NCBI GenBank assembly: GCA_021298725.1
Contig: JAJTDU010000060.1
Location: 1 to 37,376 of the forward strand
Reading direction: 5' to 3'
DNA from: Verrucomicrobiaceae bacterium
GTDB lineage: Bacteria; Verrucomicrobiota; Verrucomicrobiia; Verrucomicrobiales; Verrucomicrobiaceae
Length of the DNA: 37,376 nt
The notes beneath the pieces are model-generated. The model saw nothing but the letters and a program-made list of their open reading frames with translations. It was not told the origin of the DNA and ran no database searches. Shown here in pieces: positions 23,316 through 31,584 of the stretch; the stretch's first letter is position 1, and each line of letters opens with the position of its first letter. The position numbers were made by a program, and so were the translations under genes.

Positions 23316-24242
23316 TCAATCTTCCTGGCCTCCACCTTCGAGCGCGGCGATCTTTTTCTCTAGCTCACGGACGCGATCGAGCAGATCGGGAATCTTGGCC
23401 GGCAGGCTGAGCATCTTGCGGCCCTCCATGAGCGGACGGGCCGGAAAACCTGTGTAGGCTCCGGGCTGGTGAATGCTTTTGGTGACGCCAGACTTGGCGA
23501 AGAACATGGCCTGATCACAAATTTCAAGATGTCCGGCCACTCCGACCTGACCGCCCATGGTCACGTAGTCGCCTAGGCGGGTGCTGCCAGAGATGCCAGT
23601 CTGCGAGACGATGATGCAATGCTTCCCAAGGATGCAGTTGTGGCCTATTTGCACGAGATTGTCGATCTTGGTGCCCTCGCCGATCCAGGTGCGGCCAAAT
23701 CGCGCACGGTCGATGGTGGCGCAGGAGCCGATTCGCTCTTTGATCACGGCGTTTGAATGGATCACGCAGTTCATTCCTAGCTTCACTCCGCGCCCGATGG
23801 AGACTCCCGCATGAATCGTGGTGCCGTCCCCAATTTTAACGCCTTCCTCGATCACCGCATGCGGCCCGATGCTGACTTTTTGCGGGTCAAAAACTACGTC
23901 ACTGGCGACGCTAGCGGTCGCATGAACTCCCGGCACGAAATCCGACGCTGGCGGGCCAAACACGCGAATGAGGCTTGAGAACGCCAAGGTGGGGTTTTTG
24001 ACGCGAATGAGGGCGAGCTTCGGCGGCACATCCGAGACATCGAGATCCTCAGGCACCAGAGCGACGCTGGCGCGGGTGGTTTTGAGCGCGGACAGATAGC
24101 GCACATTGCCCAGGAAGGTGGCGTCTCCTGGGCCAGCGTCTATGATGGAATCGATGCCGGTGATGGCTTCCTCGCCCGGGCCGGTAATAAGCTCACCGCC
24201 GACTAGCTCGGCCAGTTTTTGAAGACTGATGGAACTGCTCAT
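23316..24242 (-). CDS. lpxD: UDP-3-O-acylglucosamine N-acyltransferase
   Basis: LpxD adds the N-linked acyl chain in the third step of lipid A synthesis. The 308-aa protein has the N-terminal uridine-binding domain (SLQKLAELVGGELI, FLGNVRYLSALKTTRASVAL). A left-handed hexapeptide beta-helix follows, with the catalytic His201 in LVQIGHNCILG, then QTGISGSTRLGDYVTMGGQV and GHLEI. A C-terminal coiled-coil helix (about 285-302) closes it. The start at MSSSISLQ is chosen as the family N-terminus; the frame runs 48 bp further upstream. It is the third gene of bamA-skp-lpxD, but a terminator separates it from skp, so it may be partly independent. Confidence 0.96.
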   Translation of the reverse strand: MSSSISLQKLAELVGGELITGPGEEAITGIDSIIDAGPGDATFLGNVRYLSALKTTRASVALVPEDLDVSDVPPKLALIRVKNPTLAFSSLIRVFGPPASDFVPGVHATASVASDVVFDPQKVSIGPHAVIEEGVKIGDGTTIHAGVSIGRGVKLGMNCVIHSNAVIKERIGSCATIDRARFGRTWIGEGTKIDNLVQIGHNCILGKHCIIVSQTGISGSTRLGDYVTMGGQVGVAGHLEICDQAMFFAKSGVTKSIHQPGAYTGFPARPLMEGRKMLSLPAKIPDLLDRVRELEKKIAALEGGGQED

Positions 24243-24272
24243 GAAAACAGGCTTAAGCATGACGCGGAAAAG

Positions 24273-24306
24273 AAAAAAGGCACGTCGCAATTTAATGCGG
24301 CGTGCC
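24273..24306 (-). terminator. Rho-independent terminator between skp and lpxD
   Basis: On the minus strand an 11-bp stem with one mismatch (arms 24296-24306 and 24279-24289, loop TTAAAT) is followed by six T. It lies 27 bp after the skp stop and 30 bp before the lpxD start. It would reduce read-through into lpxD. Confidence 0.85.
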
Positions 24307-24332
24307 CGGTGAGATTGAAAACAGGAAACTGG

Positions 24333-24950
24333 TTATTTCTTGGCCTCCTCTGCCGCAGCCTTTGCTGGCTCGGCGCCGGGAGGCGGGGCGTTCTTGTTAA
24401 GCTCGACGATGAGCTGATCGGTCATCTCCGTGGCAGCACCTTCTTTGACGTGCAGAATGATCGGAATGGTGGAGAGGCTGACTCCAGTTTTGTCGAAGAC
24501 GAGGTCAAAGCCGTCTGCCTTGGATTTGTCACGCACGACGACGAGGATTTCCTCGTAAAGTCCCTTGCGGATCTGCATGTCCTCTTGCTTGAGCTGGGTC
24601 TGGCGGCGCTCGGCAAACTCCTGCATCTCCATTTCCATGGAGCGTATTTCCTTCACCTTCTCACCGAGCTCGGCTGCATGCTTGTTTCGCTGCTCAGGGG
24701 TGATGATAGGATCTTGGGCGATCTTCTGGAGCTTCTGGGCCTCAGTGGCGAGGTTTTTGTAAACGGCTTGGCGCTCCTGCATCTCCTGGGCGGCCTTCTC
24801 GTAGTTGCCTTTGTATTTCTCCGCAGCTGATTTGGTCTTGTGGAACTCCTGGAAGACTTTGGACATGTCAATCACACCGATTTTGAGATCGGCGGCCTGG
24901 AGGGTGAAGGAAGCGGCGAGGGAGAGGGCGATAAACGCGCAGCGAATCAT
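24333..24950 (-). CDS. skp: OmpH/Skp-family periplasmic chaperone
   Basis: This 205-aa protein has a signal peptide (MIRCAFIALSLAASFTLQAA) and the Skp body: DLKIGVIDMSKVFQEFHKTK at the first strand, then a long charged helical arm (about residues 40-145). A returning strand region (EILVVVRDKSKADGFDLVFD, KTGVSLSTIPIILHV) follows. Skp trimers carry unfolded outer-membrane proteins to the BAM complex. An Ala/Pro/Glu/Lys-rich tail follows the fold. It is downstream of bamA, the usual order. The start is set at the signal peptide; 42 bp more are open upstream. Confidence 0.93.
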   Translation of the reverse strand: MIRCAFIALSLAASFTLQAADLKIGVIDMSKVFQEFHKTKSAAEKYKGNYEKAAQEMQERQAVYKNLATEAQKLQKIAQDPIITPEQRNKHAAELGEKVKEIRSMEMEMQEFAERRQTQLKQEDMQIRKGLYEEILVVVRDKSKADGFDLVFDKTGVSLSTIPIILHVKEGAATEMTDQLIVELNKNAPPPGAEPAKAAAEEAKK

Positions 24951-25010
24951 AGGGAAGGTAATTTGGTGGAGGTTGAGACGACAGACAAACAAAATGTCTG
25001 AAACACAGGC

Positions 25011-27347
25011 TTAGAACTTGTAGCCCATGTTGAACTGAAAGCGACCAGAGCCGGAGAACTGGTCATCGGACATTGGCACAGCATAATCGACGCGGATCGG
25101 CCCCACCGGAAGGAAGAGGCGGAGGCCAATGCCGACATCTGAATAGATTTCCCCATCGCCGATGAAACTGCCGGATGCGCCACCGATCGTTCCGATGTCG
25201 CCGAAGAAGGCCACACGCGGAGCCTTGTCTGCGGGTGCCCCCAGGATGTTGACAGGAACGGTGTACTCTGCCGTACCATAAATGGATGTCTTGCCGCCGA
25301 GAGGCTCACCCACGGTGTCCTTGGGACCGGCCTCACGGAAATCGAAACCGCGCAGATTGTTAGCACCACCGAGGAACAACCGCTCAAAGATCGGCACATT
25401 ACTACCTTCCACCGCGCGGAACATCCCCTCAAAGCTCAGGATCGTGTCTCCAGGAAGGCTGAAGAACTGCTGTCCGCCGAAATTCGCGCCATAGGCGTTC
25501 ACATCCATGGCGGAAGCCATCGCCCCTACCTCAAGTTTGTGCCCGCGCCGGGTCAGGAAAACGTTGTCACGAGTGTCATGCACCCAGTTCACGAACGCTT
25601 TGCTTTGTGCGTAGCTGCCTTCCTCCCGGCGGATGATGGCCGTGGCGGCAGAGTCGATGTTATCGATCGTTACCTGCTGAAGGGTGATGCCGCCTTCAAT
25701 GTAAGAGTGCTCGCCTGTTTGTTTGCGCAGGCTCACCGTCGCACCGGCCTCGGTCTGATCAAACTGGTTCGAGATGAAGAACATGTTGCGGTAGAAGAGA
25801 TCAACACTCAGGGCGAGCGGGCGGCCCAGGAACCACGGCTCCGTCCAAGTAACGCTCATGTCACGGCGGAGATCACCGGCGCGGATATTGGCATTGAAGC
25901 GCTGGCCGCCACCGCGGAAGTCACCCCAGTCATTGATGTCGAAATTCGTCTGGGTGACGGAGATGAAAGCGGTCAGGCTGTCGATGGAGCTGAAGCCTGC
26001 GCCGAAATTCACCGTGCCGGTGGACTGCTCGACGACGTTGATGTCCACATCTTTATAGCCTTCGGTCATAGAAGGCGTGTTGCGCACGTCCACAGCGCTG
26101 AAGTAGTTGAGGTTTTCCAAGCGGCTTTTGCCAGCGGCGATTTTCACCGTGTTAAGCTCCTCGCCAGGGGCAAAGGGCATTTCGCGCCGGATCACATTGT
26201 CTTCGGTAACGCTGTTGCCGGAAATGTTGACCTTGCTGATGTAGGACTTAGTTCCCTCGGTAAGGTTGTAGGCCACAGTGACCAAGCCAGGACCGGCGTC
26301 GAGAATGCTGGTTTCAACACGAGCATCCGCATAGCCACGGGAGCCATAATAGTCCTGAATCATCTTCTCATCTGCCCGAACGAAGCTGCCGACGTAAGGG
26401 AAGTTGGGTTCAGTTTTGATACCCTGATTCAGTGCTTCTTGCGTGAAGACCGTGTTGCCGCTGATACTCACGCCCGCCACGTCATACTTACCGCCTTCAT
26501 TAATCACAAACACGAGGTCCATTTTCTTGGCGGAGACCGGTTCACGGCGCACTTCAGCGACTTTCACATACACATAGCCTTCATCTTGGAACGCCTGTTC
26601 GATGATTTTGATGTCCTCCTGCATGTCCTGGCTGTTCAGCTTGCCAGCTTTGCCCCAAAGGTTCCAAAAATGATGCTCGCGGGATTTCAGCATGGCGCGC
26701 AGCTTGCGGGCACTAATCGCGGTGTTTCCTTCAAAACGAATGTCATTGATGATGCCGCGTGCGCCCTCCTCCATCTTGAAGATCACGGTAGAAAAGCCCT
26801 CACGCGTGGAAGGCTTTACTTCATAGCTGACAATCACGTCCGAATAGCCCTTCTTCTCATACAACTCGACGATCTTTTGCTGAGCTGCAGTCAGTTTGCC
26901 GTCATCCACAGGGTCTCCGACCTTCACCTCGAGTTCCTTGGTCAGACGGGCGTTGTCGAAAACCGTGTTTCCCACGAATCCAAGTTCGCCGATGCCGCCG
27001 CGACCGACGATTTCCACGATCACACGGACCCCACCGGCAACATCCACAGCGCGGATGTCCAGATTTTCCACCACACCCGTGCTGTAGAGGGCACGGATGT
27101 CACGCTCCACCGCCTCATCCGTGAAAGGCTGGCCGATGCGCGTGGACATTTGGCTGCGGATGCGATTCTCATCCAACTTGACCGCACCTTTGAAGGTGAT
27201 TTGCAGATCCTTGACCAACTTTTTTGCCGCTGGGGCTTGAGGGATGGCCACCTGCGCCTGCAACTGCGAATGAGGCACGATCGCGAAAGCTAGAATGACG
27301 GTGGCCAACAGGCTGAGTCGCGGGTAAAAAAAGTTTCCTTGGGTCAT
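25011..27347 (-). CDS. bamA: Outer membrane protein assembly factor BamA
   Basis: BamA folds and inserts beta-barrel proteins into the outer membrane. The 778-aa length is typical (E. coli about 810). A signal peptide (residues 1-31) is followed by five POTRA domains (about 42-420; for example IGELGFVGNTVFDNARL, GIINDIRFEGNTAISARKL, YISKVNISGNSVTEDNVIRR). A 16-strand barrel then runs to the C-terminal aromatic residue in FQFNMGYKF. The conserved barrel loop motif appears as NNLRGFDFREAGP, close to the usual VRGF. skp follows after 60 bp, then lpxD. Confidence 0.96.
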   Translation of the reverse strand: MTQGNFFYPRLSLLATVILAFAIVPHSQLQAQVAIPQAPAAKKLVKDLQITFKGAVKLDENRIRSQMSTRIGQPFTDEAVERDIRALYSTGVVENLDIRAVDVAGGVRVIVEIVGRGGIGELGFVGNTVFDNARLTKELEVKVGDPVDDGKLTAAQQKIVELYEKKGYSDVIVSYEVKPSTREGFSTVIFKMEEGARGIINDIRFEGNTAISARKLRAMLKSREHHFWNLWGKAGKLNSQDMQEDIKIIEQAFQDEGYVYVKVAEVRREPVSAKKMDLVFVINEGGKYDVAGVSISGNTVFTQEALNQGIKTEPNFPYVGSFVRADEKMIQDYYGSRGYADARVETSILDAGPGLVTVAYNLTEGTKSYISKVNISGNSVTEDNVIRREMPFAPGEELNTVKIAAGKSRLENLNYFSAVDVRNTPSMTEGYKDVDINVVEQSTGTVNFGAGFSSIDSLTAFISVTQTNFDINDWGDFRGGGQRFNANIRAGDLRRDMSVTWTEPWFLGRPLALSVDLFYRNMFFISNQFDQTEAGATVSLRKQTGEHSYIEGGITLQQVTIDNIDSAATAIIRREEGSYAQSKAFVNWVHDTRDNVFLTRRGHKLEVGAMASAMDVNAYGANFGGQQFFSLPGDTILSFEGMFRAVEGSNVPIFERLFLGGANNLRGFDFREAGPKDTVGEPLGGKTSIYGTAEYTVPVNILGAPADKAPRVAFFGDIGTIGGASGSFIGDGEIYSDVGIGLRLFLPVGPIRVDYAVPMSDDQFSGSGRFQFNMGYKF

Positions 27348-27553
27348 ATAAAAGCAATCTCGGGAGTGAAAGGACGCTGGGCCGTATGGGGCGTCAAATT
27401 TGAAGCTGCATTACTGCGTCCGTGAAGCACAACGTCAAGGTGTAAGTTCGGGATCATCCAGGCCTGTTTTTGACGTCATTTCCGTCACATGAAGCATGTT
27501 TCGTGCAAATCTTTGGCCTCACACACCCACACAGTTTAAGAACCGCCCAGCCC

Positions 27554-28435
27554 ATGCCACGCACTGACACCCGCGACTACCTCCAGCTTCATCTCGTGGT
27601 GCTAGCGTGGGGTCTGACCGCCATCCTGGGCAAGCTGATCCTGCTTTCCCCCGTCGATGTCGTACTCTGGCGCACCTTGCTAGCCGCTCTAGGATTCGTG
27701 GTGATCACACGTCTCCTGGGACATCGCCTCACCATCTCGATACGCACTGCAGCCGCGATGCTAGGCGTCGGCATTCTCCTGGGCCTGCACTGGATTTTAT
27801 TCTTCTGGTCAGCTCGGCTCGCCACGGCCTCTGTTTGCCTCGCCGCCATGCCTACGGCCATGCTCTGGTGCACCCTGATCGAGCCACTGATTGACGGCAC
27901 CCGACGCTGGCGGCTCTCCGAACTGGTCGTTGGCATGATCATGGTCGGGGCGGTGTGGCTGATCTACGAGTTTGAGTTTCGTTACTGGCTTGGCTTTTCC
28001 GTCTCCATCGCCTCCGCCGTGTTCGCGGCGTTTTTTGCCACTTTCAGCAAGCAGCAGGTGGCCGGGGCGGCGCATTGGAGCGTCATCGGAGCTTATCAGA
28101 TGACAGGTGCGTTCATCGCCGCCCTGCTTTGTCGGCCTTTCCTCGAACAAGGGCTACTTCCCATGCTGCCGGACGCAGCTTCAGCGTTCTGGGTCATCGT
28201 TCTTGCGCTTATCTGCACCGTGGCCGCGTACGCTGGCTTCATGGACGTGCTCAGGCGGGTCAGCGTCTTCACCGTGAATGTCGTTTACAACATGGAGCCT
28301 GTTTATGGCATTCTTTTGGCTGCCCTAGTCTTCGGGCAGGCCGAGTTCATGAGCGGCGGCTTTTACATCGGGGCAGCCATCATCATAGCCATCGTGCTCA
28401 CCCTGCCGTGGATTAGGCGATGGGTGGAAAAGTGA
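27554..28435 (+). CDS. EamA/DMT-family transporter
   Basis: This 293-aa polytopic inner-membrane protein has about ten helices in two EamA repeats: LVVLAWGLTAILGKLILLSP, the WRTLLAALGF helix end, LATASVCLAAMPTAMLWCTL, and in the second half the VVYNMEPVYGILLAALVFGQ hallmark. Family members export amino acids or metabolites; the substrate cannot be predicted here. The start at MPRTDTRDY is chosen because the 28 residues encoded upstream are not membrane-protein-like. It is divergent from bamA, with about 200 bp between starts and no gene in the gap. Confidence 0.88.
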   Translation: MPRTDTRDYLQLHLVVLAWGLTAILGKLILLSPVDVVLWRTLLAALGFVVITRLLGHRLTISIRTAAAMLGVGILLGLHWILFFWSARLATASVCLAAMPTAMLWCTLIEPLIDGTRRWRLSELVVGMIMVGAVWLIYEFEFRYWLGFSVSIASAVFAAFFATFSKQQVAGAAHWSVIGAYQMTGAFIAALLCRPFLEQGLLPMLPDAASAFWVIVLALICTVAAYAGFMDVLRRVSVFTVNVVYNMEPVYGILLAALVFGQAEFMSGGFYIGAAIIIAIVLTLPWIRRWVEK

Positions 28436-28604
28436 GGCCTCAATCGACAAGAAACTTTTTTGAATCCACCACACTTTCAGCGTCGCAAAAACTTGTGTGA
28501 TCGCAGAAGCTCTGGCATGGACTCCACACCTCGTTCCCCGAGACAATCGCCAACATCCACACGCCATAGGAGCGCCCCTGCTCCTTCGTGCGCACGAAGC
28601 ACCC

Positions 28605-29171
28605 ATGAGCCAGCCAGAACTTAACGACGAAGAACTGCTCCAGCGCGCTGGACGCAGAGACCCTCGTGCGTTTGAGCAGCTTTACGACCGGCTGGCACCA
28701 CGCCTCTATGGACTGCTTCGGCAGATGCTCCACGACGAGCGCGAGGCAGAAGATGTGCTGCAGGACAGCTTCGTTCAGCTTTGGGACCGCGCCCCAGGCT
28801 TCGACCCCGCACGTAGCAAAGCCTTTACTTGGTCCGTGATGATCGTACGTCACAAGGCCATCGACCGCATGCGCATGCTCGGCCGCCGCAATCGTCTCGT
28901 CGAAAGCGCAGCTCTGGAGCGCTCCGTCCTGGATGCAGATTCCGCTGTGGCAACCGATGCCGGTCAGGAAACAGCCGAACGTGCGCAGTCCGTGCTAGCG
29001 GCTTTGCGCGAATTGCCCAAGGACCAGCGCCAGTTGATCGAGTGCGCCTTTTTAAAGGGATTAACGCATCACGTCATCGCCGAAGCACTCAACCTGCCAC
29101 TCGGCACGGTGAAAACCAACATCCGCCGCGGACTCCTGCGCCTGCGCGATCTGCTGAAAGGAGGCGACTGA
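28605..29171 (+). CDS. ECF-family RNA polymerase sigma factor
   Basis: This 188-aa sigma-70 protein has only regions 2 and 4. Region 2 (about residues 15-90) includes FEQLYDRLAPRLYGLLRQML, EAEDVLQDSFVQLWDRAPGF and AFTWSVMIVRHKAIDRMR. Region 4 (about 130-185) includes LRELPKDQRQLIECAFLKGL, then HHVIAEALNLPLGTVKTNIR. It resembles the SigK/RpoE group that is controlled by RskA-type anti-sigma factors. The stop overlaps the start of the anti-sigma gene (TGATG), so the pair is co-translated. The start at MSQPELNDEE is chosen over an upstream frame extension of 108 bp. Autoregulation is likely, but no promoter could be assigned. Confidence 0.93.
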   Translation: MSQPELNDEELLQRAGRRDPRAFEQLYDRLAPRLYGLLRQMLHDEREAEDVLQDSFVQLWDRAPGFDPARSKAFTWSVMIVRHKAIDRMRMLGRRNRLVESAALERSVLDADSAVATDAGQETAERAQSVLAALRELPKDQRQLIECAFLKGLTHHVIAEALNLPLGTVKTNIRRGLLRLRDLLKGGD

Positions 29172-30088
29172 TGGACGAACGATACGAAGAATTGGCCGCC
29201 CTAAACGCCCTTCGCATGCTGGAAGGGGAGGAGCAACGTGCCCTGGATGGCGCATGCGTGTCTGACAAAGAGTTGCGCACTCTCATCGCCGAGCTGGAAG
29301 AAGCCACCGCAGAACTGGCACTTCTCGTTCCCCCAGCGGAGCCTTCCGCGGGGCTAAAAAAACACCTCCGTGCTCAAATTCGCTCCAAAGGCGGCACTGC
29401 CGCCTTTGGCATCTCGCGCGGAGCCATCTTGGGCATCGCAGGCTGGGCGCTCGCCGCCGGATTGGCCGTGTCCTCGATCTGGCTATGGAACGAGCGCTCA
29501 AAATTCATCGAGCGACATGACTCCGCCTTGAAAGCCATCGCCGCCGCGATTCCCGCCACCGACCCAACCGAGGAAAAAAAGGAAACGCTGAGCCTCGAAG
29601 ATGAACTCAAGAGTATCCGTGCCGCCTACGAGAAAAAACAGGCCGCGTTGAACACCGAGATCGAATCTCTTCGGCAACGTGAGACCGAGGCGAACAACCG
29701 CATCACCCAGCTCACGGCTGAGACCGAAGCGCTGAAAAAGCAGGATGCCGAAGCCCAGTTTCAGATCGCTAGCCTCCAAAGCGAGGTCTGGGAATACCGC
29801 CGCAGCGAGATGGAAGTCGTCTGGGACGGCAGGCGCGGTCAGGGCGTGATCATGCTCGACAAAATGCCCCGCGCCGAGTCCGGCAAGGATTACCAGCTCT
29901 GGATCGTCGATCCAAGCCAACCTGATCCCGTCAGCGCCGGTGTCATCACCTTGGACGACAAAGGCTCTGTCAAAACCGTCTTCAAACCAGTCGTTCCCGT
30001 CGGAGAAACCGCCAGATTCGCCCTCAGCGTCGAGAAAAAAGGCGGAGTGCCAAAAAAAGAGGGGCAGATCGTATTCATCAGTCCCTAA
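29171..30088 (+). CDS. RskA-type anti-sigma factor with coiled coil
   Basis: This 305-aa protein has an N-terminal cytoplasmic helical domain (about 1-60: YEELAALNALRMLEGEEQRA and following) that should hold the sigma factor. One membrane helix (about 84-106, AILGIAGWALAAGLAVSSIW) follows. A long charged coiled coil (about 112-208, for example LSLEDELKSIRAAYEKKQAA) leads to a C-terminal RskA domain (about 210-303, MEVVWDGRRGQGVIMLDKMP, DYQLWIVDP). No zinc-binding HxxxCxxC motif is visible, as in RskA. It overlaps the sigma gene. The coiled coil between helix and RskA domain is longer than I expect for the family and could mediate signal sensing or oligomerisation; this is inference. Confidence 0.9.
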   Translation: MDERYEELAALNALRMLEGEEQRALDGACVSDKELRTLIAELEEATAELALLVPPAEPSAGLKKHLRAQIRSKGGTAAFGISRGAILGIAGWALAAGLAVSSIWLWNERSKFIERHDSALKAIAAAIPATDPTEEKKETLSLEDELKSIRAAYEKKQAALNTEIESLRQRETEANNRITQLTAETEALKKQDAEAQFQIASLQSEVWEYRRSEMEVVWDGRRGQGVIMLDKMPRAESGKDYQLWIVDPSQPDPVSAGVITLDDKGSVKTVFKPVVPVGETARFALSVEKKGGVPKKEGQIVFISP

Positions 30089-30121
30089 ACCTTGGGCGCT
30101 TTCTGGCTCATGCCGGTTGAT

Positions 30122-31156
30122 TCACTTCACAAACCGGTAGTGGCTCACGATCCATTCCTCACCCCCGCGGTATCCCCACAGCTCTGCACAGGCCATGAAG
30201 AAAATACGCCAGTAGCACCACCATTTCACCGCCTGGTCTGCGCCATAGGTCTCGCGGAAGAGTGGCATGATCTCTGCCTTGTTCGCATCCATCTTCGCCA
30301 GCCAGGCCTCCGAGGTCTTGCTGTAGTGCATCCCACTCACACACCAGTGCTCCTCGATCTTGAGATGATCTTGGAAGTACAGCAGAAGGTCATCTGACGG
30401 CATCTGGCCGCCCGTAAAGAAATACTTCGCCATCCAGTCGTCATCACTCATCACCTCGTAGTGATAGGCATAGTCACGATGGGTGAAAATATGCACAAAA
30501 AGCTTTCCGCCGGGCTTCAGCCACGACGAGACGCGCCGCAGTAGCTCTTGGTAGTTTTTCATGTGCTCAAACATCTCCACCGACACGCAGCGGTCAAAGA
30601 TCCCCTCCCCCACACCCTCAAAATGAATCATGTTCGATGTGACGATCGTCAGGTTCTTCAAGCCACGCCGGACCGCCTCGGAGTCGATGAATTCTTTCTG
30701 CGTGCGAGAGTTTGAGACACTCGTGATCTGTGCGTTCGGGTAGTGCTCCGCCATCCAAAGCGAGAGCGAGCCCCAACCGCAACCCAACTCCAAAATGCGC
30801 TGACCGTCCGCCAGTTCCGCCCGCTCGCAGGTCAGGCCCAGCATGATCGCCTCGGACTCATCAAACGTCGTGGCGTCTTCCGGCCAATAGCCGCTGCTGT
30901 ACTTGAGATGTTTCCCCAGGCAGAGCTGATAAAACCGCGTCGGCACCTCATAATGCTGCTCATTCGCCTCCTGCGTCGCGATGGCCACAGGACTCGCCTT
31001 CAAACCCTTCACGTGCAGCAGTAACGCCTCCTTTTGCGCCGCGATGTTCGGCCGTTGGTGCCTGCGTAGTGTCTGCGCTAGCCGCTGGCGGATACCAAAA
31101 CGGATGACGGCATCAGGCAGAAGATCTTTAGCAAGGAGGTCGTTCAGGTTCAGCAT
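30122..31156 (-). CDS. SAM-dependent methyltransferase resembling coclaurine N-methyltransferase
   Basis: This 344-aa class I methyltransferase of the cyclopropane-fatty-acid-synthase-like group binds SAM through ILELGCGWGS (121-130). Long stretches match the plant N-methyltransferase pattern: NEQHYEVPTRFY, GKHLKYSSGYW, SNSRTQKEFIDSEAVRRGLK, SVEMFEHMKNYQELLRRVS, YHYEVMSDDDWM, LLYFQDHLKIEEHWCVSG, WLAKMDANKAEIMPLF and the GEEWIVSHYRFVK end. The substrate is unknown. An amine or a lipid is possible, and I would not transfer the alkaloid function. It ends convergently with the anti-sigma gene, 33 bp apart. It is one of the few genes here with a Shine-Dalgarno-like AGAGG before the ATG. Confidence 0.88.
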   Translation of the reverse strand: MLNLNDLLAKDLLPDAVIRFGIRQRLAQTLRRHQRPNIAAQKEALLLHVKGLKASPVAIATQEANEQHYEVPTRFYQLCLGKHLKYSSGYWPEDATTFDESEAIMLGLTCERAELADGQRILELGCGWGSLSLWMAEHYPNAQITSVSNSRTQKEFIDSEAVRRGLKNLTIVTSNMIHFEGVGEGIFDRCVSVEMFEHMKNYQELLRRVSSWLKPGGKLFVHIFTHRDYAYHYEVMSDDDWMAKYFFTGGQMPSDDLLLYFQDHLKIEEHWCVSGMHYSKTSEAWLAKMDANKAEIMPLFRETYGADQAVKWWCYWRIFFMACAELWGYRGGEEWIVSHYRFVK

Positions 31157-31566
31157 AAATCAAAGCCTCTATGCGGCTCCGGCACTTGCTTGGATTCATT
31201 TTTCTACGGCCTTCTGCACATGCAGATGATTAGTGGCTACCCCGATGGCCATGACAGCAAACCTGATGCGTCATGCTCCGGCCCTGCCAATGCTGGTGGG
31301 CAAGGTAACTCCTCCACCTCCCGGCTCCTCAAAGCCTTGGGGCAGCCGACGACTGCCTGTCTAGGTCCCTCCCAAGGGCCTCGAGCTGGTGCTCACCTAC
31401 TACCACGCCGGGCGCTTCAAGCAGCTCAGCCAGTTCGGCGGCTAGCCGCGCTGCACACCGCCGTGATGGCCATTGATACTGTCATTCCGGTGCAAAACGT
31501 GGACTACAAGCCACTGAGCGAACGTCTGTCGGCGGACAAACAGGCACTTGCCGCTCCTGTCGCCAA
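31157..31566 (+). pseudogene. Degraded coding remnants between the methyltransferase and the secreted protein gene
   Basis: No intact gene is seen in this 410-bp stretch. Plus-strand frames contain protein-like pieces broken by stops and frame changes: HAPALPMLVGKVTPPPPGSS, then GLELVLTYYHAGRFKQLSQF followed by a stop. In a third stretch, open to 31570, AVMAIDTVIPVQNVDYKPLS ends in APVAK. Together they look like the decayed 3' part of one gene. I do not recognise the family. Confidence 0.35.
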
Positions 31567-31584
31567 ATGAGAAAGGCATTCACG

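Noticed and set aside
25539-27293. 584-aa plus-strand open frame opposite bamA
   Set aside because: It is a mirror of the bamA coding sequence. It has no signal peptide or motif, while bamA on the other strand has full POTRA and barrel features.
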